Below are positions 1 through 9,838 of a stretch of 21,951 bases of DNA, piece by piece (within the stretch, counting starts at the first letter, position 1; every line of letters starts with the position of its first letter). Position numbers and translations under genes: made by a program. Source of the DNA: a virus; IMG/VR virus record IMGVR_UViG_3300031772_000324, positions 1 to 21,951 of that record. One strand, 5' to 3'. A model generated the notes under the pieces. That model saw only the letters and a list, made by a program, of their open reading frames with translations. It searched no databases and was not told where the DNA came from.

Positions 1-3000
1 TGCATTTCTTATACCAACAGTTTGAGCTACAATGAGTGGGCCTGTTAGAGCATTGACTATTGCATAGTTAAAGTTTGGAAGTCCTAATCCACCAAGCAAA
101 CCATTCTTTGCTATGTTGGCAGTTCCGTCATAGAGAGTTCCAATCGTATCCATAATAACTCTTCTGCCTAATACATCACCAGATTGTTTCCCTAAATCAT
201 TTAGCACAGCTTCTTTTCTTTGTGCAAGAGCAATAGCTTCTGGACTTAACTCTTTGTCAATAATCCTTCTTAAAGCATCTTCTGCTTCTGTTATTTCATC
301 TGCAATCTTTGTTCCATCCTTCGCAACATATTGGTCAAGTTTGGAAGCAGCAGAAGAAAGTTGAAGTGCTTGTATAGTTTCTGTTGTTCTCTTGATGTTA
401 GTAGCATTAAAGAGCGGACGTTTCAATCCAGCTTGTGCTTGTTGAAGTAATGGAATAGTTCCTACTTTTTCTGCAACACCTTGAACGGAAGCAGAGAAAG
501 GTGACTTCAACTGATTCTTAACATTAGTCAAACTTGTTTGATAAAATAGCGTAGTAGCATCTGCTCTTGCTTGACTATCAAAAATAGATTTGTAAACAGA
601 TGCTGGGGGAGAATCAAGTTCGTCAAGACCCGCTGTTAATATTCTACTAATGGCTGATTTTTCTGTGGCAGGTAAAAAAGATAGTGCAGTTTCAGTTGTA
701 AAATATTCAGCAAGTGTTTGTTTATATTTTACTGATTTACCTACGCCACCAGAAATAGATGCAACATTATCTGTAATACCAGCAATCAATAAATCTTGTG
801 ATAAACGTGCAGTTCTTACGTCTGATAATACATTTACCTGTTGCGGAAGTTTAATAATACCAGTTTGTCCTACAAGTTCTGGTCTTAACTTTTGATAGGT
901 TGCTATTTCTAATGCAGTTAATCCACCAGATGCTGCCTGTTCATCTAATGTTTTTATTAAACCATTACGAATAACTGACCAATCATCTTCTGCTATTTGT
1001 TGAAGAGTATTATATGATGGGAATAGTTCTGGATAATCTGTTTGTGCTTTATATAAAACATCATCAACAACATTTGCTTGACCTCTTAAATAATAGTTTC
1101 CAAGTAGAAGTTCTTTAAAGTTGTCTGGTTTAAATAATGGGCCTTGTTGTGATGCTGCTTTATATGTTTCATCAATACCTCTACTTCCTCCTCTTGGACT
1201 ATAAAAGTTAATATCTGTATTGCCAGCATAGTTAAAGTTTAAATATTCTTTGCCTGCTGGAAGTGGTCTGGTATTAACAAACATACCATTTCTTGCATAA
1301 GCATACCCATTTTCTAATAGTTGTGGTATTTGATTTTCTTGAATACCAGACAATCTGGTAAGTGATTGCTGAATAGAATAACCAGAGAGTTCTATATGTA
1401 ATCTTTGTAATACGTTGAGTGCGCCAATGTTGTCACCGTTAGAAACTCTTAATGCAAACTCAATAAATCTTTCACCAAATATTGTTCCATCTGTATGCAT
1501 AAGAACTGTAATAAGGTCACGCATTTCTTTTGTTGCGACAGCCATCTTATCAAGTTCAAGTGTGCGACCAGTAGTTGCTACTGCGTCAATAGCTTGTTCG
1601 TAACCACCATACATAGAAGCTACATATGAACGATACATTTCATATGCTCCCATTTGTTGTTTAAATCTTACTTCTGCACCTAATAATGGAGCACCAGCAG
1701 GAGCAGCTTCAAATGGTTTCTGTGTTGCCTTACCTACGTTAAGTTTAAGTCCAACTGCTCTCTCTGCTATTATTGGTTTGTAAAGACCTTCTTTTGTAAA
1801 CTCCTCTACCATAGTATCGGCAAATGCTTGGGGTCTACTGACCTTATCAACATTCATCTTCCTACGCATCTTACCTTTAAATCTTTCTCCCAATGCGCCG
1901 AACCTTGCATTTACTTCACTAATAATATTATTTGCTATTGGGCTTTTAGTAGGTGGAGCATTAAGAAGTTTCTTGCTTTTATCAATAAGAATAGCAGCCA
2001 AACCAGATTCTTGTAAATCTTTTGGTGTCATTACATTACGAACAAAATAAGAAAGCTCTGATGCTTTATCTGGTTCTCCACCTAATCTACCAGCAATACC
2101 AGCAATATCAGTTGGAGATTTTGCTGTAATCTTTGGAGAGGCTTCTAATGCTACTGCTCCTTTAACTAACTCATTAAACTGTTCTGCTGATATTTCTTGT
2201 GTTTTTCCAACTCTTGTAATAGTAGGTGCAGTTTGGAATGGAGAATAAAGTTCTGTTGGCTTAATATAAAAAGCACCAGATGGAGGCTCTACTATTTGTG
2301 CTGTCTTTCCAAACTGTTTTTCTTTTGCAAATGGTTCAATAAAATATTGCTTTAACTTATTAAACTCTTTTTGTGTAACTGAAACTGGATTACCATTATT
2401 ATTAATCAAGCGTTCTCTAATATCTGCAAGTATTTTATTTTGTTTAACCTTTGCGATTACTTCTTTTGCTTCTGTTGGAGAAAGAATAACATTACCTACT
2501 TTTACAGTTTGACCTGTAATGCCAGTTCGTGCTGCAAAATCATTAATAGTTTTTCTTCCAAGTTCAATCTTGTAAGATTTGTTTAATGATTGTTCTATTT
2601 TTGGTGTAAGAACTAAACCTGTTTCTAATGCTGCACCTTTTACTGCACCAGTTATTCTACCAGCAGGTATTTTTATTCCTCTTCTTAACAAATCTTGTTC
2701 AAGAGCAAATAATACTCCTGCTATTTGTTGAGGCGATGTACCCGCTGCAATCGCCTCACGACGAATAGCATTTACATATTCATCCAATGCTGGTAAAAAC
2801 TCATCTCCCTTTACTGACCCACCAGCAAGCAATCTGCCTTTTGTTGTAGGAGAGAGATTATCAATAAAAGCGTTAAAGTATAAACTCTGACGATTACCAG
2901 TAGCAACATCATCAAAGTAATCAACAGAGCTTTTACCTTCTCTTGTCTTTTTAATAGAATCTTCTACTTCTTGTAATCTAACGTTTGGTGGAGGGTCACC

Positions 3001-4689
3001 TAATACTTTGGTTCTTTTACCAGCAGAGTTGTAAACATCAATACCGTGTCTCTCTGCATTAGCAGCCCATTCATCAAAGTCAGCATATTTGGTAATAGGA
3101 TGGTTAGTTCCTGCTGCTACTTCTGCTGCCTTAATATCATCAAACCTTTGACGTAGAGCATCAAGGTAAGGCTGTTGGTCATAAGCACCTTTTGTTTCTG
3201 CTGCAACTTTACCAGCTTCTTTGTCTGCTCTAACTGCTGCTTGAACACCATCGTCCCCTGCAAGTTTAATAGTAGTAGCAGAAGCATTAGATACTGATGG
3301 ACTGTTCAACCAGTTTCTTGTAGCAGTTTCCATTTCTTTGGTTACTGTTTTTAATCCACCAGTTCTTTGACCTGTTATTCTCCACGCATCTACAACACCT
3401 TCTGTAAGCCCACCAATGGCACCTCTGCCTGCTGCTCTCGCTGCGCTTGTGCCAAACTCCCCTGCAATATCTACGGCTGTTGCAGCGGTTCTGGTGGCGG
3501 TTGCTGCGCCTTGAATAACACCAAGGTCAAGAGGAATACCAATACCACCAATAAATCCTAATGTTCCACCAGCATAACTTAATAGGTCTTGTGTTTCTTT
3601 ATCTGCTCCGAACAACTCACCAGCTTTGGAAAATGATTCAGCACCAGCACCCATTAGACCTGTGCCTTTGGATACTTGTTTTTTAAACTCTTTTCTTAAT
3701 GAGATAGGTTTATCAACCGCTGCTTCATACTCTGCTTTCATTTCGGGAGTAAAGTTTGCTGGTGGTTTTCCTGTGGCTTGTAAATATTCTTTACCAATCT
3801 TTTGACCAATGCCAGCAGCAAGAGTAACCGCACCAGCTTCTGATGCAGACAACACTTTACCAGCAGTAGTTAATGGAGATTCAATAACTTGACCTGTTGG
3901 ACTTACAGATGTAAATGCTGCTCTTGCTGCTTTGTCTGCTCCACTTCTTTTCATTATAGAAGCCATAAACCCATCTGGGTCTTTACCTCCATAGAAACGA
4001 TAAGAGTCATAAACCTTTTTAAACTCTTCCCCTGTTGGTGTTTTACCAGCATTGAATGATTTAAAGAAAGTTTGTGTGGCTCCATAAGCCTCTGTATCTC
4101 TTGCTTTCTTTTGCTCTGCTGTTTCGATTACCTTTGGTGCTACGGCTTCAAAGAAGTCAGCAACAACATTATCTCCTAATACCTGTCTGTATGTAAAAGG
4201 TGTTGGAGATAGTGGGCGTGTTTCACCAGATGGAGTTCTTGGAGTAGTAGCAATCTGTTGTCCTCTTTCTATTAATCTTGCACCTTGTTCTGGTGACAAT
4301 CTTGTTTCTGCTGGACCTGTAAAAGAACGTGCAGCAATATCTCTTCTTCTTTGCTCTAATGCTTTATCAAGTTGTTCTTGACCAGACGTAGCAGCAGTAG
4401 GGGGAAAGCGAGGAAGCATACCAGATTCGGGTTGAATACCACTTCTAAAAGTAGATGCTCTTCTTGCATCTGTCTCTGTTACTTTTGGAGTAGGAGCAGG
4501 AGTTGGTCTTGGAATAGCAGTAGGAATAATAGCAGTTGGAATAGTAGAAACAGGTGCTCCTACTAATCTCATAACTCCATCTTCCGACATACTATTATAG
4601 ACCCAAGATATATCTGCATCTGGGTTTAGTTTAAGCTTTTCTCTGATTGCTGTTTCTTGTGCTGGGGTAATGTCCGCTGGTTTAGCCAT
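1..4689 (-). CDS. Giant putative internal virion / DNA-ejection protein (partial, C-terminus beyond the left edge)
   Basis: I read every codon of this frame from the ATG at 4689 to base 1. There is no stop, so at least 1563 residues are present and the end lies outside the window. AAGGA sits 8 bases before the ATG, just after the previous gene's stop. The N-terminus (MAKPADITPAQETAIREKLK) is followed by a Pro/Thr-rich linker at about residues 44-70 and an Arg/Gln/Ala-rich region. A Gly/Ala-rich hydrophobic stretch lies at about 374-403, and another (GLLGGLGLPNFNYAIVNALT) at about 1530-1549. The rest looks mainly helical. In podoviruses the largest ejection protein (T7 gp16, about 1300 residues) spans the cell envelope during DNA delivery, and that role is inferred from size, position and hydrophobic patches. 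I found no lytic transglycosylase motif. A giant polyvalent-type protein with unseen C-terminal domains is an alternative. Confidence 0.85.
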   Translation of the reverse strand, partial: MAKPADITPAQETAIREKLKLNPDADISWVYNSMSEDGVMRLVGAPVSTIPTAIIPTAIPRPTPAPTPKVTETDARRASTFRSGIQPESGMLPRFPPTAATSGQEQLDKALEQRRRDIAARSFTGPAETRLSPEQGARLIERGQQIATTPRTPSGETRPLSPTPFTYRQVLGDNVVADFFEAVAPKVIETAEQKKARDTEAYGATQTFFKSFNAGKTPTGEEFKKVYDSYRFYGGKDPDGFMASIMKRSGADKAARAAFTSVSPTGQVIESPLTTAGKVLSASEAGAVTLAAGIGQKIGKEYLQATGKPPANFTPEMKAEYEAAVDKPISLRKEFKKQVSKGTGLMGAGAESFSKAGELFGADKETQDLLSYAGGTLGFIGGIGIPLDLGVIQGAATATRTAATAVDIAGEFGTSAARAAGRGAIGGLTEGVVDAWRITGQRTGGLKTVTKEMETATRNWLNSPSVSNASATTIKLAGDDGVQAAVRADKEAGKVAAETKGAYDQQPYLDALRQRFDDIKAAEVAAGTNHPITKYADFDEWAANAERHGIDVYNSAGKRTKVLGDPPPNVRLQEVEDSIKKTREGKSSVDYFDDVATGNRQSLYFNAFIDNLSPTTKGRLLAGGSVKGDEFLPALDEYVNAIRREAIAAGTSPQQIAGVLFALEQDLLRRGIKIPAGRITGAVKGAALETGLVLTPKIEQSLNKSYKIELGRKTINDFAARTGITGQTVKVGNVILSPTEAKEVIAKVKQNKILADIRERLINNNGNPVSVTQKEFNKLKQYFIEPFAKEKQFGKTAQIVEPPSGAFYIKPTELYSPFQTAPTITRVGKTQEISAEQFNELVKGAVALEASPKITAKSPTDIAGIAGRLGGEPDKASELSYFVRNVMTPKDLQESGLAAILIDKSKKLLNAPPTKSPIANNIISEVNARFGALGERFKGKMRRKMNVDKVSRPQAFADTMVEEFTKEGLYKPIIAERAVGLKLNVGKATQKPFEAAPAGAPLLGAEVRFKQQMGAYEMYRSYVASMYGGYEQAIDAVATTGRTLELDKMAVATKEMRDLITVLMHTDGTIFGERFIEFALRVSNGDNIGALNVLQRLHIELSGYSIQQSLTRLSGIQENQIPQLLENGYAYARNGMFVNTRPLPAGKEYLNFNYAGNTDINFYSPRGGSRGIDETYKAASQQGPLFKPDNFKELLLGNYYLRGQANVVDDVLYKAQTDYPELFPSYNTLQQIAEDDWSVIRNGLIKTLDEQAASGGLTALEIATYQKLRPELVGQTGIIKLPQQVNVLSDVRTARLSQDLLIAGITDNVASISGGVGKSVKYKQTLAEYFTTETALSFLPATEKSAISRILTAGLDELDSPPASVYKSIFDSQARADATTLFYQTSLTNVKNQLKSPFSASVQGVAEKVGTIPLLQQAQAGLKRPLFNATNIKRTTETIQALQLSSAASKLDQYVAKDGTKIADEITEAEDALRRIIDKELSPEAIALAQRKEAVLNDLGKQSGDVLGRRVIMDTIGTLYDGTANIAKNGLLGGLGLPNFNYAIVNALTGPLIVAQTVGIRNA

Positions 4690-4699
4690 TCTTTATTCC

Positions 4700-7384
4700 T
4701 TATGCGTTTATCTTACCGCTGGTCGAATCTAATGCTGCCAATGAAGAAAGTATTTCAACTGCTTTCTTTTGTTTCTCTGGGGTTCCAGCATACTCTCTTA
4801 TTATAGTTTGTGTCAACTCACCAAGAGGTTTTGCCTTTTGTCCCTTGATTTTATTCTCATCATAGAGAGCGGCAATATATTTACCCATCGCATCTTTGTT
4901 TACAAGTTTACCAGCAGCAGCGGGATTCTCTGTGGCAAGTTTAGTTCCCGAAAGAATAGCTAATGTCTTTGCTGTTACGTCTTTCTTTTCTAATGAAGCA
5001 CCTTCTTCTGGCTTTCCTATCTCACCAGCTTTCTTCATAAACTCTCTACGAGATTTAAATGAATCAAGTTGGTCTTGAAGTTCTTGCTTCTTTCTTAAAC
5101 TTTCTTGTCTTGCTCTATCACCAGCACCCATATCTCCACCAAGAACTTCACTACCCATAATGTCTCCAACAGGAGTTTCTGGTATACCAAGTGCTGCTCT
5201 ATCTAACTTATTAAGTTTAGGTGGAAGCTTATCTTTATAGCCGGGAAACTCTGATGCTGACATAGGACGGAATACTTCGCCACCAACTTCTCTTGGATAA
5301 GGTGGACGCATACTCTCTGGGAAGTTCTCGTATTGATTTAATCCACCTCTGGTAATACCAGCAATAGCTTCTGCCCTATCTGGACCAGACATTTGTGGAG
5401 TGATTAGTTCACCTGTTCTTCTATCTAACTCTGGTCTAAATCCACGAAGAAGAACATCACCTATTGAACGACGAGCTTCTGGTGTAGGAGTTGGGCCTAT
5501 TACACCTTCTGGTTTAACTTCTATTGCTGGTGCTCTACGCTCACCTTGCATAGAACGTTTACGCAAATCATCGCTTTCAATACGCTGGCGTTGTGCATCA
5601 AGCATACCACGAATATCTACATTAGGAGATTCAGCAGTAGGAGCGGGAGGCATTACTCTATCTCTGAATAGTTTTGCATATTCAGATTCAGCAACAATCG
5701 GTGCTCTTAATCCAGATGTATCTGGTAGTGGTGCTCCTTCGGGAATATCATCCAGATAAGGAAGAATACCAGAATCTCTTGCAATACGATAATCTGATAT
5801 TAGCTTTGCTACTTCTTCATTTGGGACAGCTTCTTTATTATATGTAGCTATTCTATCTTTAACTACTTGAAGGTCTTGTGGTTTAATACCTTGTGTAGCA
5901 GCCCAAGCTTCTTTGGAAACTTGATAAGCGGCAGCATCGGCAGCAGCATTACCCGTGTTAGGTTTTACAACACCAACAGAATCCCATCCTCTTTCATCGG
6001 AAGGAGCAACTACATTTGCAGCAGCAGAAGTAGCACCAGCAACGGCTGTCTTGGTTGAAGTAGCAGCAGCATACTGTGGGTCACGGGCAGCTAATCCAGA
6101 GAATAGAACAGTCCTTGCTCTTTTCTTTCCTTCTTCAACAGCAGCATTAAAAATGTCCGTAGTAAATGCTTGTCCAGCATCGAAGGCCGCTTTCTTTGCT
6201 AATCTTACTTCTTCTTCAATATAGTTTCCAAAGAAAGTTTTAACCTTACCTAATGCATTTGTAAGTTCATAAGGCATAAGGTTTTTATATTTACCAATAG
6301 TTTCTCCACCCATTCGTAGAGTAGTTCCTGTTGGTGCCTCACCAAACTTCTGCATATATTCATCGCGTGTAGCTGTGATTATATCAATAGGTTCAAGAAC
6401 TGGCTTTGGTATTACTTTATCTTCTACTGCTTTTATTTGTTCTCTAACTGCTGCTTCGGCATCATCTAATGGTTTAAGGTCAGTATCTTGTGCAGTAAGT
6501 GCTCCCATCGCAGGAAGTTCATAATCTTTGTAATAACTTCCTCTTGAAGCACTATTAGAAGATGACATAGATTCTTTATCAGCAGCACCAGAACCTTTCT
6601 CTGCTCTATCTTTTACTTTCTGTGCGCCTCTAACAACATCACCTTGAATCTGTCCGTCAGAAAGTTGTGCATCTAATAGTGTTCTTGCCGCATCTTCTGA
6701 TATGCCTTGTTGCTGTGCAAGTTTAGAAACCATATAACGATGTGCTGCATATAAAGTAACTGCTGCGCCATATTCTGTATTATCTATCTGTCCAGAGTTT
6801 TGCCTTGCCTTTAAATCTTTAAGTTGAGCGGCAGCAGTTACATAGTCAGTAGCTCCCGCAGCAGCAGCACTAACGGCTTGTTTAGCGGTTAAACCTTGGT
6901 CAGCACCTACTTCATCCATCGCTTCATCTAATGCATCTCTACCACCAGCGGCTCTTACTTTCGCACCAGCTCCTGTTGCAAGTGTATTGGACCAACTATG
7001 AGAATAAGAAGAAGAAGCAACATAAGCATCATCACGAACTTGTTTGGATTTTGCTTTGTATTCTTCTCTTAATCTTGTGTTTTTTTCTTTCCACTCTGCA
7101 TCTTCTCTTTTGATTTTAGCAGAAGCTTTCTTTACATAAATATCTGATAAGCGTTTTTCTAAATCACCTCTACGTTTTTCAAGAGCAGCAAGTTCTTTCT
7201 GATACATATCTGATGCTTCTTGAAACTGTAACTTTTCTTCCGCTATTCTCTGTGCGACAACGGCAGCAGAAATATCCCATCTCTGCCAACCCATATCTGT
7301 ATAGTAAGAACTATATTGTGAAGCTCTTGTCTTACTATCTGCTTCTAACATTTTTTTAAGTTCTGCTTCTGCTGTTTTTGCCAT
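4700..7384 (-). CDS. Putative internal virion (ejection) protein, 894 aa, with N-terminal coiled coil
   Basis: I do not recognise a named family. The protein is hydrophilic, Ala/Lys/Glu-rich and has no signal peptide. Residues about 40-118 form a long charged heptad-like stretch (YQKELAALEKRRGDLEKRLS within it) that should be a coiled coil. Residues about 150-250 are Ala-rich and helical, and the C-terminal third is rich in Pro, Arg and Glu. AGGAG lies 9 bases before the ATG inside the end of the upstream gene, and only one base separates that gene's stop from this start, so translation is probably coupled. It is second in a series of three genes of increasing size (272, 894, at least 1563 residues), as with T7 gp14 (196), gp15 (747) and gp16. 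I infer an ejectosome or core-stack protein. A non-ejection structural role cannot be excluded. Confidence 0.85.
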   Translation of the reverse strand: MAKTAEAELKKMLEADSKTRASQYSSYYTDMGWQRWDISAAVVAQRIAEEKLQFQEASDMYQKELAALEKRRGDLEKRLSDIYVKKASAKIKREDAEWKEKNTRLREEYKAKSKQVRDDAYVASSSYSHSWSNTLATGAGAKVRAAGGRDALDEAMDEVGADQGLTAKQAVSAAAAGATDYVTAAAQLKDLKARQNSGQIDNTEYGAAVTLYAAHRYMVSKLAQQQGISEDAARTLLDAQLSDGQIQGDVVRGAQKVKDRAEKGSGAADKESMSSSNSASRGSYYKDYELPAMGALTAQDTDLKPLDDAEAAVREQIKAVEDKVIPKPVLEPIDIITATRDEYMQKFGEAPTGTTLRMGGETIGKYKNLMPYELTNALGKVKTFFGNYIEEEVRLAKKAAFDAGQAFTTDIFNAAVEEGKKRARTVLFSGLAARDPQYAAATSTKTAVAGATSAAANVVAPSDERGWDSVGVVKPNTGNAAADAAAYQVSKEAWAATQGIKPQDLQVVKDRIATYNKEAVPNEEVAKLISDYRIARDSGILPYLDDIPEGAPLPDTSGLRAPIVAESEYAKLFRDRVMPPAPTAESPNVDIRGMLDAQRQRIESDDLRKRSMQGERRAPAIEVKPEGVIGPTPTPEARRSIGDVLLRGFRPELDRRTGELITPQMSGPDRAEAIAGITRGGLNQYENFPESMRPPYPREVGGEVFRPMSASEFPGYKDKLPPKLNKLDRAALGIPETPVGDIMGSEVLGGDMGAGDRARQESLRKKQELQDQLDSFKSRREFMKKAGEIGKPEEGASLEKKDVTAKTLAILSGTKLATENPAAAGKLVNKDAMGKYIAALYDENKIKGQKAKPLGELTQTIIREYAGTPEKQKKAVEILSSLAALDSTSGKINA

Positions 7385-7385
7385 G

Positions 7386-8204
7386 TTATTGTGCTCCTAC
7401 TACGCCAGCATTGCCCTGTTGTAGCATTTCATTAAGTATTTGTGCTGATTCTGGATTAGATGCAAAGTATTCTAATGCAGGTCCAAGCTGGTCCTCTGAC
7501 ATACCTGTATAGTTTGAAAGTGCTGTTAGTTGTTCTGGACTTGGTTTAGCACCACGAACTGTCTTGATACGTTCTGCTTCTGCTGCGGCTTGGCTCATAG
7601 CTGAATAAGCAGTATCTTCCATTGACTTTCTGTTGGCTGTCTGTTGGTCAGAGATAATACCAAGTCGTGTTTCTATTTCAGCAATCTGTCTATTCTTTTC
7701 TTCTATGTCTTTTGCTGCGATAAACCTTTCTGCTGTTGCTCTGCTACGAGTAACTGATTCTTCTTGGATTGCTCTATCAATAGCGGCTCTGCCTGCTCCC
7801 TGTGCAAGAGAAGCAGCAACACCAGATTGTTCTGCTCTTACATCTCTTGCAGCTTTTGATACTGCTCCAAGTTGTTCTTCATATAAAGTTTGTTTAGCTT
7901 CTTCTGATAGGCCAAGTTGGTTTAACTCTTCTTTGCGTAGGAGTTCTTTTAACTTTGCAGCATTTCTTTTTTCTTCTGATGTAGCGGCATTAGAAACACC
8001 GCCAGCAATAGCACCACCAACAAGTCCAACAGCACCACCAACAATAGTTCCGATAGGTCCAGCAACAGAACCAACAGAAGCGCCAGTTGTAAGACCTGTT
8101 AGGGCACCTTTACCAACACCAGCGGCAACCTTACCACTTTGGGCTTTCTTAATATCTTTATAGTATTGTTCGTAATCTTCCGAAGTGTATGGGTCTGTTG
8201 CCAT
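7386..8204 (-). CDS. Putative pore-forming internal virion / ejection protein, 272 aa, glycine-zipper
   Basis: The N-terminus is charged and Tyr-rich. Residues about 24-73 then form a strongly hydrophobic Gly/Ala stretch with repeated small-residue spacing (IGTIVGGAVGLVGGAIAGGV at 51-70), the pattern of glycine-zipper membrane segments. The rest is a long Ala/Glu/Arg-rich helical region (about 75-225) and a short Gly/Gln-rich tail. Small podoviral ejection proteins of this build (T7 gp14, P22 gp7/gp20 types) insert into the host envelope at the start of DNA transfer. The role here is inferred from that segment and from the two larger probable ejection proteins downstream. The start is supported by AGGAG 8 bases before the ATG. 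A holin is unlikely: there is one broad Gly-rich segment rather than two or three defined membrane helices, and a long soluble domain. Confidence 0.85.
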   Translation of the reverse strand: MATDPYTSEDYEQYYKDIKKAQSGKVAAGVGKGALTGLTTGASVGSVAGPIGTIVGGAVGLVGGAIAGGVSNAATSEEKRNAAKLKELLRKEELNQLGLSEEAKQTLYEEQLGAVSKAARDVRAEQSGVAASLAQGAGRAAIDRAIQEESVTRSRATAERFIAAKDIEEKNRQIAEIETRLGIISDQQTANRKSMEDTAYSAMSQAAAEAERIKTVRGAKPSPEQLTALSNYTGMSEDQLGPALEYFASNPESAQILNEMLQQGNAGVVGAQ

Positions 8205-8234
8205 TAGCTATTCTCCTATTATTATTGTGTTTGT

Positions 8235-9065
8235 CTATGCGTAGAATACTTCATACTGCATTATTCTGTGGTTTACCCAGCCTAAATCTACTGTTGGTTC
8301 TACAACAATAGCAAATCTCCAAGCAAGATTCTGTGGCATAGGTTCTGGGGAAATGTTTGCCCATAGATTTGGAATGTCTACTTGATATAAAAATGGAATA
8401 ACTCTTCTATCTTTTAGATAGTTTGTTTTAAACTCTGCTGTTGAGTTTTGAGTCCCTTCAAAGCCACATACTTTACCAAGAGAGTTTAATACACGAACCC
8501 AACCATCAGTTAAACCTTCTATCTTAAATGCTAAATGAAAGCGTGTTCTTTCTCTTAATGGTGGAGTTGTTGTTATTTGTGAGTAATCATAAACGCTTGA
8601 TGTCGCTGCACCATTCTTGTTGGCAAATACATATTGATTATAGTTTCTAACACCAATATGTCCTGTGATTATTAACTTTGCAGCAAGGTTGTTATTGATT
8701 GTGCTTCCATTATTTCCTTCAAAGTAAATAGATTTGCCAGTATCCATAACGGTTTGGAACTGACCTACTTCTGACCATTGAGAATAAAGTAATGGTTTAT
8801 ATGAAGAGGTATACCAACTTCTTTCTGTTGCATTATTAGCAAGTTTATTCTGTGTATAAACATCACCAGTAGTAAACTGATGGTCTTGAACAACATTTGA
8901 ATATTCACCTTTTAGAATATCTGTTGTTCCAAAAGTATCCCCTGACAAGTCAGCGGGTATTACATCTCTATTTATGTATTTGCGAAGAGCATCGTTGTTG
9001 TTATTTAAATCATTAGCGGTTACTGGTGTTGCCGTAGTAAATACTACTGGTGGTGTATATGCCAT
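8235..9065 (-). CDS. Putative virion appendage protein, 276 aa (third of three similar genes)
   Basis: I do not recognise a named family. The start MAYTPPVVFTTATPVTANDL followed by an Asn-rich LNNNNDALRKYIN resembles the short N-terminal segment seen in many phage tail-fibre and baseplate-associated proteins (an upstream strand, then an x-N-x-L-N helix). The remainder is rich in Thr, Asn, Tyr and alternating hydrophobic residues, consistent with beta structure, and ends in a probable strand (HRIMQYEVFYA). GGAG lies 9 bases before the ATG, and one base separates it from the previous stop. Together with the two preceding genes it forms a set of similar size and style between the nozzle and the ejection genes. 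A tail appendage, host-contact or capsid-surface role is inferred from position. Confidence 0.8.
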   Translation of the reverse strand: MAYTPPVVFTTATPVTANDLNNNNDALRKYINRDVIPADLSGDTFGTTDILKGEYSNVVQDHQFTTGDVYTQNKLANNATERSWYTSSYKPLLYSQWSEVGQFQTVMDTGKSIYFEGNNGSTINNNLAAKLIITGHIGVRNYNQYVFANKNGAATSSVYDYSQITTTPPLRERTRFHLAFKIEGLTDGWVRVLNSLGKVCGFEGTQNSTAEFKTNYLKDRRVIPFLYQVDIPNLWANISPEPMPQNLAWRFAIVVEPTVDLGWVNHRIMQYEVFYA

Positions 9066-9066
9066 T

Positions 9067-9828
9067 TTATCTCACTCCCATTGAAACAAACTCAAACTCT
9101 TTTAGTGTAATGGTATTTGCTGTGGCTGTTCCGTTAGGAACTTGAACTCTTACTCTTGGTTTTGTTTCTGTAATAGTTTGGTCGTTTGCTGTTTTGTTTA
9201 TGTAAATATATGATTGTGCTACTCTGACTTGAACAATAAGTTCTTGATTTGCAATATCTGAAAAGGATGCACCAGCTTCTGTTTGACTTGGTGCCCATCC
9301 ATTTGGCCCACCACCACCAGCAGAAGGTGTTGCATCTGCTAATAGGGAGTATCCGTATTCTGGTGATACTGCTGTTAATACACCATTGATGTTTACAAAG
9401 AAGCGAAAGTAATAGTTATTTGTTTCTAACGCACGGGCAGTTCCATTTGCTCCTGCGACAGCAGCTTCTACCATTACAGAGAACTGTAATCTGATTGCTT
9501 CATTTGGTTTTAAAACTATTGAACCGGGAGGAGGAGTAATAGAAGCAGTAACACCGTGGGTTATGTCAACAAAGGTTGTTGAGTTATAGTTTCCAGAAGC
9601 AAGGTGTTGACCTACTTCTTTAAGATAAGTAAATGTAACGTGAACATTTGCTGGAAGTTCTGACATATCATACAGATGCCTTCTTGAAATAGCTTCTGTT
9701 CTTGTATTATCAGCATTAATAGTTGTAGAGGCAGTATTAATATTTGCATAAAGATTGTTTGCATTAGCAGAAGATATTGTTTCTCCAACATTAGCTTTAT
9801 ATGTATATACTGTTGTGACTTGTGACAT
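9067..9828 (-). CDS. Putative virion appendage protein, 253 aa (second of three similar genes)
   Basis: The family is not recognised. Residues about 11-32 (KANVGETISSANANNLYANI) have the same G-x-x-I/V-x-x-x-x-x-N-x-L pattern as the start of the next gene. A beta-rich body of Thr, Val and Asn follows, including NNYYFRFFVNINGVLTAVSP near residues 137-156 and a Gly/Pro loop (PSAGGGGPNGWAPSQ). It closes on LKEFEFVSMGVR, a final strand. AGGAG lies 8 bases before the ATG and overlaps the upstream TAG stop, a layout favouring coupled translation. I infer a structural protein of the tail or capsid surface. No catalytic or adhesin motif is visible, and the receptor-binding module could equally lie outside the window. 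Confidence 0.8.
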   Translation of the reverse strand: MSQVTTVYTYKANVGETISSANANNLYANINTASTTINADNTRTEAISRRHLYDMSELPANVHVTFTYLKEVGQHLASGNYNSTTFVDITHGVTASITPPPGSIVLKPNEAIRLQFSVMVEAAVAGANGTARALETNNYYFRFFVNINGVLTAVSPEYGYSLLADATPSAGGGGPNGWAPSQTEAGASFSDIANQELIVQVRVAQSYIYINKTANDQTITETKPRVRVQVPNGTATANTITLKEFEFVSMGVR

Positions 9829-9838
9829 TTATCTTCTC

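Noticed and set aside
7386-8204. Holin, based on the hydrophobic Gly-rich segment
   Set aside because: One broad glycine-zipper region, a long hydrophilic helical domain and position with the large internal virion genes fit an ejection protein better. No endolysin gene is nearby.
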